64,000 nucleotides of DNA from Aestuariimicrobium soli (GTDB lineage: Bacteria > Actinomycetota > Actinomycetes > Propionibacteriales > Propionibacteriaceae), in NCBI RefSeq assembly GCF_051192575.1, contig NZ_JBPJSQ010000013.1, positions 1-64,000 of the forward strand. The letters run 5' to 3'. Below are positions 24,820 to 33,874 of the stretch, in pieces (position 1 is the first letter of the stretch; every line of letters begins with the position of its first letter). Position numbers and translations under genes: made by a program. Under the pieces are notes generated by a model that had not been told where the DNA came from, ran no database searches, and was given only the letters and a program-made list of their open reading frames with translations.

Positions 24820-25758
24820 ATGGGAACGGGTCGACGAGCCCTGCTCGTGCTGCTGGTGCCGCTGCTGCTGGCCCTGACATCGTGCGTGCGCATGCAGGCG
24901 AACTACCGGATCGTCTCCGGCGACCGGATCGAGGTGATCGCCAGCGTCGGCGTGGAGAAGTCGGTGGCCGAGCAGGGGGACAAGCCGGTCACCAAGGAAC
25001 AACTCTGTGAGGGCAACGACACCGCCGGTGCCCCGGACACCACCGACCTTCATGACCTGACCAAGGAGCCGTACGACGACGGCGCCTACCTCGGGTGCCG
25101 GATCACCGGCTGGGGGACGCTGGCGGAGCTGGGCGACGTGATCACCCTGCACGACGGCGTGTGGACCTTCCACATGGCCAGTCCGGAGACCAAGAACGCC
25201 GAGGAGGCCGACCAGGCCGCCAAGCTGATCTCGGACTTCCGGGTGTCGGTGGCGTTCCCGGACGAGGTCTTGACCCACTCCGGCTCATCGACGGTCGAGA
25301 ACCGCACCGTCACCTGGGCCGATGCCCACGACCTCTACTCCGGCGATGGTCTCACCGCCACGGGCAAGGAGAAGTCGGCCGTCAACCCCTGGCTGGTGCA
25401 GACGGGGCTGCTGTTGGTTCTGCTGGTCGTGGCGACCGCCCTGGTGATTCGCCAGCAGCGGCGGCAGAAGGCCAAAGCGGCACGGGAACAGGCCGCCTTT
25501 GCCTACGAGCAGGCGCCGGTCGCCCCCCTCGCACCGGACGGTGGCATGCCCGTCGGGCAGCCGCACCCGCCCAGCCCGCCGCCCCCCGCGCCCGCCCAGA
25601 GCCCGTGGGAGCGGGTTCCCGAGCAGCCGCCGCGACCGGACGACGATCCGTCGGACTGGACCCCGGCCCAACCCGGCGATCGGGCCGACAACCCATGGAT
25701 TGCCGACGACACCCCGAAGGAGGGTGACGGCAACCAGGCCCGCGGCCCGGCAGACTGA
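24820..25758 (+). CDS. LppM-like lipoprotein with membrane anchor
   Basis: A 312-aa predicted lipoprotein: signal peptide with lipobox LTSC (Cys22), an extracytoplasmic domain resembling the LppM domain of actinobacteria (RMQANYRIVSGDRIEVIASVGV...), one membrane segment (WLVQTGLLLVLLVVATALVI) near residues 193-212 and a Pro-rich cytoplasmic tail. In mycobacteria LppM affects surface lipids and phagosome trafficking; a cell-envelope role is likely but not shown here. mraY follows 5 bases later. Confidence 0.75.
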   Translation: MGTGRRALLVLLVPLLLALTSCVRMQANYRIVSGDRIEVIASVGVEKSVAEQGDKPVTKEQLCEGNDTAGAPDTTDLHDLTKEPYDDGAYLGCRITGWGTLAELGDVITLHDGVWTFHMASPETKNAEEADQAAKLISDFRVSVAFPDEVLTHSGSSTVENRTVTWADAHDLYSGDGLTATGKEKSAVNPWLVQTGLLLVLLVVATALVIRQQRRQKAKAAREQAAFAYEQAPVAPLAPDGGMPVGQPHPPSPPPPAPAQSPWERVPEQPPRPDDDPSDWTPAQPGDRADNPWIADDTPKEGDGNQARGPAD

Positions 25759-25763
25759 GGCCG

Positions 25764-26849
25764 GTGCAGACGATCCTGGTGAGTGCGGCCCTGGCCATCA
25801 TCGGCTCCCTGGTGGGAACCCGGCTGGCCGTCACCTGGTTCGCGCGACTGGGGTTCGGCCAGCCCATCCGGGTGGACGGCCCGACCACCCACCAGATCAA
25901 GCGGGGCACCCCCACCATGGGCGGCATCGTGGTGGTGCTGGCCACGGTGGTCGCCTACCTGATCGCCACGTTCGCGACGGGTGCTCGTCCGAGTGCCAGC
26001 GGGTGGTTGATGCTGCTGTTGCTGGTCGGGTGCGGCGTGGTGGGCTTTCTCGACGACTTCATCAAGGTCTACACCCAGGACAACCGCGGCCTCTCCGCCC
26101 GGAAGAAGATCGTGGGCCAGGCGGCGGTGGCGCTGGGCTTCGGGGTGCTGGCCACCCTCTTCTTCACCGACGAGCACGGGGTCCGTCCCGCCTCGCGGCA
26201 CCTGTCGACGACCCGCGACTGGGGCTGGGAACTGCCGCTGCTGGTCGTGCTGCTGCTGATCTGGTTCATCGTCACCGCCACCTCGAATGCCACCAACATT
26301 CTCGACGGCGCCGACGGCATGCTGGCGGGCAGCGCGGCGCTGGTGTTCGGCGCCTACGCCGTGGTCAACCTGTGGCAGTTCCAGCAGAAGTGCGGGTCGC
26401 TGCGCTCGGGACTGGTGGTCGACAAGTGCTACGCGGTGCGCGACCCGCTCGATCTGGCGATCTTCTCGGCCACGGCGGCCGCGGCGTGCCTGGGATTCCT
26501 GTGGTGGAACGCGAAGCCGGCGCGCATCATCATGGGCGACGTCGGGTCGCTCGCCCTGGGAGGTGCGCTGGCGGGGGTGGCGATCATGTCGCGCACCGAA
26601 CTGCTGATGGTGGTGATCGCAGGCGTGTTCGTCTTCGACATCATGACGGTGATCCTGCAGACCAGCTGGTTCAAGCTGACCCGCCGACTCACCGGCGTGG
26701 GCAAGCGCATCTTCCCGATCACCCCGATCCACCATCACTTCGAGGACCGCTGGGGTGAGGCCGCCCTGGTGATCCGCTTCTGGATCATCGCCGGCTCGTG
26801 CGTGATGGCCGGGCTGGCCCTGTTCTACGCCGACTGGTTGGCCCGCTGA
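25764..26849 (+). CDS. mraY: Phospho-N-acetylmuramoyl-pentapeptide-transferase (MraY) paralogue
   Basis: MraY makes lipid I at the membrane. The 361-aa protein has ~10 hydrophobic segments and the family motifs in divergent form: IKRGTPTMGG, FLDDFIKVYTQDNRGLSARKK (the DDxxK site), NILDGADGM (usually LTDGLDG), MGDVGSLALGG and ITPIHHHFEDRWGE. mraY normally lies in the dcw cluster; here it stands alone after an LppM-like gene, so it is either the only, relocated copy or a second enzyme. It starts at GTG 25764, 5 bases after lppM. Confidence 0.85.
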   Translation: MQTILVSAALAIIGSLVGTRLAVTWFARLGFGQPIRVDGPTTHQIKRGTPTMGGIVVVLATVVAYLIATFATGARPSASGWLMLLLLVGCGVVGFLDDFIKVYTQDNRGLSARKKIVGQAAVALGFGVLATLFFTDEHGVRPASRHLSTTRDWGWELPLLVVLLLIWFIVTATSNATNILDGADGMLAGSAALVFGAYAVVNLWQFQQKCGSLRSGLVVDKCYAVRDPLDLAIFSATAAAACLGFLWWNAKPARIIMGDVGSLALGGALAGVAIMSRTELLMVVIAGVFVFDIMTVILQTSWFKLTRRLTGVGKRIFPITPIHHHFEDRWGEAALVIRFWIIAGSCVMAGLALFYADWLAR

Positions 26850-27023
26850 GGTCGCCCGCACACTCTCATCAACCCGCGGACGCTCGGCAAACGCTGCAAC
26901 CCGCATGAAGTTTCCTCCGAGTCGCACCCTTGGGGGAGAGTTTGCGGATGGGAGAGCGCCGAGCCGGAGAGGGACGGGGGGAGGGCAGCGGCGAGGACAG
27001 GGAGGTCGGGGCCGAGGGCCTTC

Positions 27024-28028
27024 TCAGAGGCAGCCGCAGGACTGCCGCAGCCGGATCGTGCTGGGCAGGCTGACCATCGGCTGGGCGTCGGAACGCTGGG
27101 TGATCCGCTCGTGCAGCCGCACCGAGACGGCTCGTCCGAGGTCGATGATCGGTTGGGCGACCGTCGTCAGCCCCGGGACGATGTAGCGCGAGGCCATGGT
27201 GTCGTCCCAGCCGGTGACGACGATGTCGCTCGGGCAGCGGACGCCGTGCTGCGCCAGCGACTGGATGAGGGCCAGGGCGAGCTCGTCGTTGGCGCAGATC
27301 AGGGCGTCGATGTCGTCCAACTGTTCAAGGATGTCGAGGGTGACACTGCGCCCAGCCTCTTCGGTCAACCACACCGCGAACGGGCCGTGCGGGTCTTGCA
27401 TGCCGGCCTCGCTGATGGCCTGCAGGTAGCCGGCGTAGCGGCGCGAGATGTCGCGGCTGCCGGTGTGGTCGCCGACGAAGCGGAGGCGCGTGCGACCGTG
27501 CGCGATCACGTGGTGCACGAGCTCGACCATCGGCTCCATGTTCTCGGTGGTGAAGGCGTCACAGCCCTCGAGTTGGCCTCGTGCCACCAGGACCACCGGA
27601 ATCTTGCCGGCCACCTTCGCGACCACCTCGTCGGCGACGGTGCCGGTGGTGATCACCATGCCGTCGACCTTGGTGGCGAGGTCGAGCACGCGGGTGGCGG
27701 GGTCTTCGACGTGGTCGGTCGACAGCACGGTCACGGTCTGTCCGAACTCGTCGCTGGTCGACTCGAAGCCGATCGACAGATCGCTGAAGTAGGTGCCGGC
27801 GAACGAGGGCATCACCAGCGCGTGGGTCTCGAGCTTGAGGCCGACGGCTCGTCCGGTGCGCAGGTTGACGTACCCCAGTTCGGTGACCGCGTCGAGCACC
27901 TTCTGGCGGGTCTCGGGGGTCACCGGCACGGTGCCCTGGAGCACCCTGGACACGGTCGCGATCGACACGCCGGCGCGCTGGGCCACCGTGTAGACGGTGA
28001 CGGGGGAGTGCGCGGGCGGTGTCGACAT
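27024..28028 (-). CDS. LacI-family transcriptional regulator 2
   Basis: A 334-aa regulator with HTH VTVYTVAQRAGVSIATVSRVLQGTVPVTPETRQKV, hinge NLRTGRAVGLKL, and a sugar-binding domain (DALICANDELALALIQSLAQHGVRCPSDIVVTGWDDTMASRY). The C-terminus carries CGCL, a Cys pair. It is next to the ABC importer and in the same direction, and probably controls the importer and the divergent GH94-GH35 genes. Operator candidates lie at 33780-33797 and 33854-33861. Confidence 0.93.
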   Translation of the reverse strand: MSTPPAHSPVTVYTVAQRAGVSIATVSRVLQGTVPVTPETRQKVLDAVTELGYVNLRTGRAVGLKLETHALVMPSFAGTYFSDLSIGFESTSDEFGQTVTVLSTDHVEDPATRVLDLATKVDGMVITTGTVADEVVAKVAGKIPVVLVARGQLEGCDAFTTENMEPMVELVHHVIAHGRTRLRFVGDHTGSRDISRRYAGYLQAISEAGMQDPHGPFAVWLTEEAGRSVTLDILEQLDDIDALICANDELALALIQSLAQHGVRCPSDIVVTGWDDTMASRYIVPGLTTVAQPIIDLGRAVSVRLHERITQRSDAQPMVSLPSTIRLRQSCGCL

Positions 28029-28070
28029 GTGCCCAGCATAGGGACGGCCAACACCGGTCGAGACCCCTCC

Positions 28071-29948
28071 TCAGCCGGCGGCCTCCGCGAACGGGTTCGG
28101 GATCGCCTCCAGCAGCGTGCGGGTGTACTCGTCCGACGGGTTGCGAATCACGTCGATCGCCTTGCCCTTCTCGACCACCTGACCACCGTTGAGCACGATC
28201 ACCTCATCGGCCAACATGCGCGCCGACAGCAGGTCGTGGGTGATGTAGAGAATGCCCACGTCGGAGTCCTGCACCAGCTTGTGCAGCAGCTCCAGGATCT
28301 CGGCGCGGATCGACACGTCGAGGCTCGAGATCGGCTCGTCGGCGATCACCAGCTCGGGGTTGGCCGCCAGCGCCCGCGCGATCACCACGCGCTGCCGCTG
28401 ACCACCCGACAACTCGTACCCGTAGCGCCCCCGGTAGCGTCCCGGCGGGGTGAGCGCCACCCGCTCGAGCAGCGAGTCGATCTCGGTCTTCAGCTCGGCA
28501 CCCTGCAGCTTGCGATGGTTCTTCAACGGACGAGACAGGATGTACTGCAGCGTCTTGTTGGGGTTCAGCGACGAGTACGGGTCCTGGAAAACCATCTGCA
28601 CCAGCTTGCGGTACCGGCGCAGCCCCGACCCCGACAGCTTCGAGACCTCGATGGGTCCCTCGGAGGAGTGGAAGACGATCTCGCCCTCGGTGGGCTTCTC
28701 GACACCGGTGATCAACTTGGCCAGCGTCGACTTGCCCGATCCCGACTGGCCCACCAGCGCGGTGACCATGCCGCGACGCAGCTCGAAGCTGGCATCGCTG
28801 ACCGCCGTCACCTCGTGCGTCGAGAACCCGACGCGGCTGGTGTAGACCTTCGAGACGTTCTTGACCTCGAGGAAGACGTCGCTCGCCAGGGCCTCGTCGG
28901 TCTCCTCCACCGTCTTCACGAACTCCGGGCCGGCGAACGTGCGGGTGCGCGGCGGCAGCCCCGGCGTGTCGGGTGCGCTCTCCTGCAACTGCGTCACATG
29001 ACAGGCCGCCCGCGGGGCGGGCGCCCGTCCGATCTGCAACAGTTCGGGCTCGTCGGTGAGGCACAGGTCGATGCGCTCGGGGCAGCGGGGCGCGAACCGG
29101 CAGCCCACCAGTGCCTTGGTGAGATCCGGCGGACGACCCGGCACGTAGGTGATGCGCACCGTCTCGTCGCGGGGGTCGCCGTACGAGCCCAGCAGACCCT
29201 TCGTGTAGGGGTGGAGCGGGTTCTTCAGCAGATCGCCGGTCTCGTGCTCCTCGACGATCTTGCCGGCGTACATCACCAGAATGCGGTCGGAGAGATCCAT
29301 CACGGTGCCGATGTCGTGGCTGATGAACAGCACGGCGAACTTCTGCTCGCGCTGCAGCTTGCGAATGTTCTCCAGGATCGACCGCTGCACCACCACGTCG
29401 AGACCGGTGGTCGGCTCGTCCAACAGCACGAACTTCGGGTCGTTGACCAGCGCCAACGCCAGGTTGACGCGCTGCTTCATGCCGCCCGAGAGCTCGTGCG
29501 GGTAGGCGCGGATGTACTTGTGGTCAATCATCACCAGGTCGAACAGTTCCCGGATGCGGTCGACGACCGCGTCGCCGCGCAGGGAGCTGTGCAGCTCGAT
29601 GGCGTCGCGGAACTGCGGCTCGATGCGCACCACCGGGTTGAGCGCGTTCATCGAGCTCTGGAACACCGTCGAGATGTCGCGCCACCGGTAGGGACGAAGC
29701 TGTTCCGGCGACATGGTGGTGATGTCCATGCCGTCGAAGCGCACCGATCCGCCGGCGATCCGGCCGGGTCGTTCGGTGAGCCGCAGCACGGCATTGGCCA
29801 GCGTCGACTTGCCCGACCCTGACTCCCCGATCAGGCCGACGAACTCGCCCTCCTCGATCGAGAAGCTGACCCCGTCGACGGCGTTGAGGGGGGCGTGCAG
29901 TTTGGGGGTGTACCGGACGATCAGGTCGTCCACCTCGAGCATGGCCAT
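28071..29948 (-). CDS. ABC transporter, fused Dpp/Opp-type ATPase (DppD-DppF)
   Basis: A 625-aa protein with two complete ATPase units. First: GLIGESGSGKSTLANAVL, ELSGGMKQRVNLALAL, VLLDEPTTGLD, and the Opp-specific C-terminal iron-sulfur-type region VGCRFAPRCPERIDLCLTDEPELL. Second: ALVGQSGSGKSTLAKLI, ELSGGQRQRVVIARAL, VIADEPISSLD. The two are normally separate genes. It powers uptake with the two permeases and binding protein encoded upstream on the same strand. In several bacteria Opp-type importers carry oligosaccharides, which would suit the adjacent GH94/GH35 enzymes. Confidence 0.93.
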   Translation of the reverse strand: MAMLEVDDLIVRYTPKLHAPLNAVDGVSFSIEEGEFVGLIGESGSGKSTLANAVLRLTERPGRIAGGSVRFDGMDITTMSPEQLRPYRWRDISTVFQSSMNALNPVVRIEPQFRDAIELHSSLRGDAVVDRIRELFDLVMIDHKYIRAYPHELSGGMKQRVNLALALVNDPKFVLLDEPTTGLDVVVQRSILENIRKLQREQKFAVLFISHDIGTVMDLSDRILVMYAGKIVEEHETGDLLKNPLHPYTKGLLGSYGDPRDETVRITYVPGRPPDLTKALVGCRFAPRCPERIDLCLTDEPELLQIGRAPAPRAACHVTQLQESAPDTPGLPPRTRTFAGPEFVKTVEETDEALASDVFLEVKNVSKVYTSRVGFSTHEVTAVSDASFELRRGMVTALVGQSGSGKSTLAKLITGVEKPTEGEIVFHSSEGPIEVSKLSGSGLRRYRKLVQMVFQDPYSSLNPNKTLQYILSRPLKNHRKLQGAELKTEIDSLLERVALTPPGRYRGRYGYELSGGQRQRVVIARALAANPELVIADEPISSLDVSIRAEILELLHKLVQDSDVGILYITHDLLSARMLADEVIVLNGGQVVEKGKAIDVIRNPSDEYTRTLLEAIPNPFAEAAG

Positions 29949-29949
29949 G

Positions 29950-30894
29950 TCAGGCGTCCTCTCGCAGATGCGGATTCGAGATCAGGTCGATGCCGAAGTT
30001 GACCAGCGTCAGCGCGAAGATCAACCCGCTGAGCACCAGACCGGGCACGAGCAGCCAGATCCACAGGCCCTGGGCGAGAGCGCCCTGCAGTTGGGCCTGG
30101 TAGAGCATGGTGCCCCACGAGATCGACTCGGTGTTGCCCAGGCCGAGGAACGACAGGCCGGCCTCGGCGCCGATGGCCCCGTTGGCGGCGCCGAAGAAGC
30201 CGGCGGCCACCAGTGAGGTCATCTGCGGCAGGATCTCGCGGAAGACGATCGTGCCCGTGCCGTCGCCGGCGAACTTGGCGGCGGTCACCCAGTCGCGGTT
30301 GCGCAGGGTGATGATCTGGGCGCGCTTGGCGCGGGCGGCACCGGCCCAGCTGATGATGCCGATGATGAAGATGGTGAACCAGATGCTGCGCACCTCGGAA
30401 TAGGCCATCAACGTGATGATCAGAGGCAACACCGGCACCACCAAGGCCACGTTGGTGACGAACGACAGCACGTCGTCGACCCAGGTGCCCTCGAGGTAGC
30501 CCGAGATCAGGCCGATCACCAGGGCGATGGCCGTCGCGAACAGGCCGCCGAACAGGCCGACCACCAACGACACCCGGGTGCCGTAGATCAGCTGGCTGAA
30601 GATGTCGGCGCCCTGGGTGGTGGTGCCCATCCAGTGGGCCCCGCTGGGCGGTTCGACGGGGTTGAAGGTGGTGTCGGCGGCGTCGTAGGGGGCGAGCAGC
30701 GGTGCGAACAGCGCCACCAAGATGTAGACCGCCAGGATGATGATGCCGACGCGTGCCTTCTTGGACGACCAGATCACCTGGTACCAGGTGGGGCCCGAGG
30801 TCTCGGTGTCGTCGGCGAGGGCGAGGTCGGCCTCGGCGGTCTGCTCGAGCAGTGAGGTGGCGGAATCCGCCGTGGGCTGGGTGGGGCTGGTCAT
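29950..30894 (-). CDS. ABC transporter permease, DppC type
   Basis: A 314-aa permease with an N-terminal cytoplasmic extension of ~35 residues, about six membrane segments and the coupling loop typical of the family (ARAKRAQIITLRNRDWVTAAKFAGDGTGTIVFREILPQMTSLV). Its stop lies one base from the ATPase start and it overlaps the DppB-type gene by 4 bases. Confidence 0.93.
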   Translation of the reverse strand: MTSPTQPTADSATSLLEQTAEADLALADDTETSGPTWYQVIWSSKKARVGIIILAVYILVALFAPLLAPYDAADTTFNPVEPPSGAHWMGTTTQGADIFSQLIYGTRVSLVVGLFGGLFATAIALVIGLISGYLEGTWVDDVLSFVTNVALVVPVLPLIITLMAYSEVRSIWFTIFIIGIISWAGAARAKRAQIITLRNRDWVTAAKFAGDGTGTIVFREILPQMTSLVAAGFFGAANGAIGAEAGLSFLGLGNTESISWGTMLYQAQLQGALAQGLWIWLLVPGLVLSGLIFALTLVNFGIDLISNPHLREDA

Positions 30895-31880
30895 GCGCTG
30901 GCCTTTCGAGCGCGGGGATCGAGGATGCCGTAGGTGAGGTCGGCGATCAGGTTGGCGACCAGGGTCGCGGTGATCGTCAACAACAGCAGCGCCTGCAGCA
31001 GGGGATAGTCCTTGGCCGTCGCGGCCTGGCCCATCAGTCGGCCCATGCCTGGGTAGTCGAAGGTCTGCTCGACGAGGATCTGGCCACCCAGAATGCCGCC
31101 GACGGCCATGGCCAGGCCGGTGATCGACGGCAGCAGCGCGTTGCGAGCCGCGTACCGGATGGCGATCTGGTTGTCGGGCACGCCCTTCGCGCGGGCGAGC
31201 CTGATGTAGTCCTCACCGAGGTTCATGATCATGGTGCCGCGCATCTGCATGATCCAGCCGATGGGGCCGAGGATCAGCAGCACGACCGCCGGCAGCACCG
31301 AGTGGGTGACGGCCTCCTTGACGAACGCCCAGTTGGGCCCGGGCGTCGACTCGTCGTAGCCGCCCGAGGTGGGGAACCAGCCGAGGATGTAGCCGAAGAC
31401 GAACAGCAGCAGCAGCGCCAGCCAGAACGACTGCAGCGTTCCCAGGAAGGTCGACCCCAGGGTGGTGAACGAGTCGAACAGGGAGTTGCGCTTCCAGGCG
31501 GCGAAGGCGCCCAGCACGGTGCCCAGCAGGAAGCTGATCACCAGCGTCACCCCGACCAGGATCAACGTCCATGGCAGGGCCTTGGAGATCACCTCGGTGG
31601 CCGGGGTCGGGAAGTAGGTGTACGAGACCCCGAAGTCGCCGCGCAGCAGCTGCTTGAGGTAGGCGAGGTATTGCTGGAACAGGTTGCCGTCGGGGGCCCC
31701 GAGCATGGCGCGCATGGCTGCCACCTTGGCCGGGTCGAGCTCGGCATCCTTGCCGGCCAACTTCTTGACCATCATCTCGGCCGGGTCACCCGGTTGCAGG
31801 CGAGGGATCAGGAAGTTGAGGGTGACAGCCGCCCACAGGGTGAGGAAGAAGTAGCCCAAGCGGCGAAGGAAGTAGCGCAC
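30891..31880 (-). CDS. ABC transporter permease, DppB type
   Basis: A 329-aa permease beginning RYFLRRLGYFFLTLWAAVTLNFLIPRLQPGDPA, the DppB/OppB N-terminal pattern, and having the coupling loop DYIRLARAKGVPDNQIAIRYAARNALLPSI. It is translated with the DppC-type gene through a 4-base overlap. A strong hairpin separates it from the binding-protein gene upstream, so the binding protein may be made in excess. Confidence 0.93.
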   Translation of the reverse strand: MRYFLRRLGYFFLTLWAAVTLNFLIPRLQPGDPAEMMVKKLAGKDAELDPAKVAAMRAMLGAPDGNLFQQYLAYLKQLLRGDFGVSYTYFPTPATEVISKALPWTLILVGVTLVISFLLGTVLGAFAAWKRNSLFDSFTTLGSTFLGTLQSFWLALLLLFVFGYILGWFPTSGGYDESTPGPNWAFVKEAVTHSVLPAVVLLILGPIGWIMQMRGTMIMNLGEDYIRLARAKGVPDNQIAIRYAARNALLPSITGLAMAVGGILGGQILVEQTFDYPGMGRLMGQAATAKDYPLLQALLLLTITATLVANLIADLTYGILDPRARKASA

Positions 31881-31930
31881 CAGCGCCCCCTTTCACGTGG
31901 TTCACGCCCGCGTCGGTGCGGGAGTGGGAT

Positions 31931-31979
31931 GGGCGGCCGGTCGTCCGTTCGGGAAACCGTCACGGACGACCGACCGCCC
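31931..31979. terminator. Hairpin between binding protein and permease genes, containing a CGGACGA pair
   Basis: Arms 31931-31948 and 31962-31979 match at 17 of 18 positions around a 13-base loop. Lying just after the binding-protein stop, it probably attenuates transcription into the permeases or protects the 5' message. The stem includes one TCGTCCG and one CGGACGA, the over-represented heptamer in inverted orientation. Confidence 0.75.
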
Positions 31980-31985
31980 CGCGCA

Positions 31986-33686
31986 TCACTTCGCGCTCTT
32001 GAGGTGGGTCATGATCAACAGCATGTCGCTGTTGGTCGCGTAGGGGTCCTGCTCCGAGGGCCAACCCACGGCCTTGTCGGTGCGGTAGATCATGCGGGCC
32101 GGTGCGTAGAACAGCGGCGTCACCGGGTACTGGGTCATCATGATGTCGACCAGCTCACCCACGAGCTTCTTCTGCTCGGCGGGATCGGTGGCACCCGACA
32201 ACTGCTTGACGATCTCGTCGGTCTTGGGATCGTTCCAGCGCTCGACGTTGGAGAAGACGGTGGTCTTCGTCGGGATCTGGTCACTGGCCAGCTTCGAGCC
32301 CAGGTTGCGGGCCACCTCGCAGGCACCGTTGAGGTACTCCAGCATCATGTCGAAGTCGCCCTGCTTCTTCTTCAGGTCGACCGCGTCGGGCGGGGAGGTC
32401 ACCACCTTGGCGTTGAGCTTCATCTCCTTCAGGTCGCGGACGATGACGTCTGCCGCGGCCTGGTAGTCGATCCAGCCGGCCTGCACCGAGAACTCGATGG
32501 CGAGCGGCTTGCCATCCTTGTTGGTACGGAAGCCGTCACTGCCGACCTTGTAGCCGGCGGCGTCGAGCATCTCGTTGGCCTTGGCCTTGTCGTAGGCGAG
32601 CACCGTCTCCTTGCCCTTGAGGGCATCGGGCATCAGGTTCTCGGCGTAGGGCAGCTTCAGGCCGGTCTGGCTGGCCGGCTTCATCACCGAGTAGGTGGCC
32701 TTGGCCGACATCTGGTCCTTGTCGAGGCCCTGCGAGTAGGCCTCGCGGAACTTGGCGTCGTTGAACGGCGCCTTCTCGATGTTGGGGGTCAGCACCGTCG
32801 AACCCGCCGGCGCGTACCAGAAGTGGTTCAGGTTGGGGTTCTTGTCCTGGAAGGACACCTTGGGGTTGGGGATCTCGCCCCAGTAGGCGTCGAGCTGGCC
32901 GGCGGTCAGCTTCAGCGCGGCGTTGGTGGCGTCGTAGTTGCCCTCCAGCACCAGGTTCTTCACCTTGACCTTGTCGGCCTGCCAGTAGTCGTCGCGGCGC
33001 TCGAGCACCAGCTTTCGTCCGTTGTAGGACTTGACCGCGAACGGGCCGGTGCCCACGGGCTTCTTCTCGACGTACTTGCTGGGGTCGCCGACCTTCTCCC
33101 AGACGTGCTTGGGGATGATCTTGGTGGTGATCAGCGAGTCGAACTTGGCCGCGGCGTTGCCCGAGAACTTGATGGTGACGGTGTTGCCCTCGGCGGTGAC
33201 GGTGTCGGCGTGGGCGCCGAAGGTGTCGTTCCACAGGCCGATGTCGTCGATGGCCGGGTACTGCTTGCGCAGGTTGAGGGAGAAGGCGACATCGTCGGCC
33301 GTCAGCGGCTGCCCGTCGGACCACTTCACTCCTTCACGGATGGTGAAGTGGATCTGGGAGGCGGAGTCCCACTTGTACTCGGTGGCCAGCCAGGGCACGA
33401 CCTCGCAGTTCACCGAGCTGCGGATCATCAGCGGCTCGTAGAAGTAGTTCTTCGAGGTGGTGTTGGGCGCCCAAGGGTTGTAGTTCTCGATGCCCGCGAC
33501 GTTGTCGGCCACCTCGGCGGGCAGCGTGAGCGTCTCGATCATCTTGTCGGTGCCGGCGGAGTTCACCGGTCCGGTCGTGTTGCCGGGGTCGTTCTGCGTC
33601 GTCTTGACCTGGCCCGAGCACCCCGCGACAGCGAGGCTCGTCGTGACCATGACCGACAACGCAGCTAGAACTGACCGTGACTTCAT
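31986..33686 (-). CDS. ABC transporter substrate-binding lipoprotein (family 5)
   Basis: The extracytoplasmic receptor of the importer, 566 aa. Signal peptide with lipobox AVAGCS (Cys23), then the cluster 5 signature FTIREGVKWSDGQPLTADDVAFSLNL and AYDKAKANEMLDAAGYKV. Family 5 proteins bind peptides, nickel or oligosaccharides; neighbouring GH94/GH35 genes favour a saccharide here. AGGAGACCC precedes ATG 33686. Confidence 0.9.
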   Translation of the reverse strand: MKSRSVLAALSVMVTTSLAVAGCSGQVKTTQNDPGNTTGPVNSAGTDKMIETLTLPAEVADNVAGIENYNPWAPNTTSKNYFYEPLMIRSSVNCEVVPWLATEYKWDSASQIHFTIREGVKWSDGQPLTADDVAFSLNLRKQYPAIDDIGLWNDTFGAHADTVTAEGNTVTIKFSGNAAAKFDSLITTKIIPKHVWEKVGDPSKYVEKKPVGTGPFAVKSYNGRKLVLERRDDYWQADKVKVKNLVLEGNYDATNAALKLTAGQLDAYWGEIPNPKVSFQDKNPNLNHFWYAPAGSTVLTPNIEKAPFNDAKFREAYSQGLDKDQMSAKATYSVMKPASQTGLKLPYAENLMPDALKGKETVLAYDKAKANEMLDAAGYKVGSDGFRTNKDGKPLAIEFSVQAGWIDYQAAADVIVRDLKEMKLNAKVVTSPPDAVDLKKKQGDFDMMLEYLNGACEVARNLGSKLASDQIPTKTTVFSNVERWNDPKTDEIVKQLSGATDPAEQKKLVGELVDIMMTQYPVTPLFYAPARMIYRTDKAVGWPSEQDPYATNSDMLLIMTHLKSAK

Positions 33687-33779
33687 TGTGGGTCTCCTAG
33701 GTGGTCGGTGTGGTCAGCTAAGCATGAACCGAGCCCCTTCGACAGGGTGCGAGAAGATGAATGCGGCTTTCACCCGTGG

Positions 33780-33861
33780 CATGAAAGAACTTTCATGAAA
33801 GGTCACGTTTTGTGATCGAAGCATCGGGATTGTTTCCTTGACTTTCATGCCAGAAGCGCTT
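33780..33861. promoter_or_regulatory. Two candidate operators between the ABC operon and GH94
   Basis: CATGAAAG-AA-CTTTCATG (33780-33797) is a perfect 8+8 inverted repeat, and ACTTTCATG recurs at 33841-33849. AGAAGCGCTTG, centred on 33857, has the GCGC core seen in LacI-family sites and lies 14 bases before the chosen GH94 start. The 188-base divergent region thus has two different palindromes, which suggests two regulators or one regulator with two sites. Confidence 0.6.
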
Positions 33862-33874
33862 GCGACAAGGGACG

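Noticed and set aside
30753..33668. Very long plus-strand open frame opposite the permease and binding-protein genes
   Set aside because: It is the antisense shadow of well-supported ABC genes; the translation is compositionally biased (His/Gly/Arg/Val) and has no recognisable domain. The same applies to 27111-29822, 37231-39825, 41953-45246 and 51126-53459.
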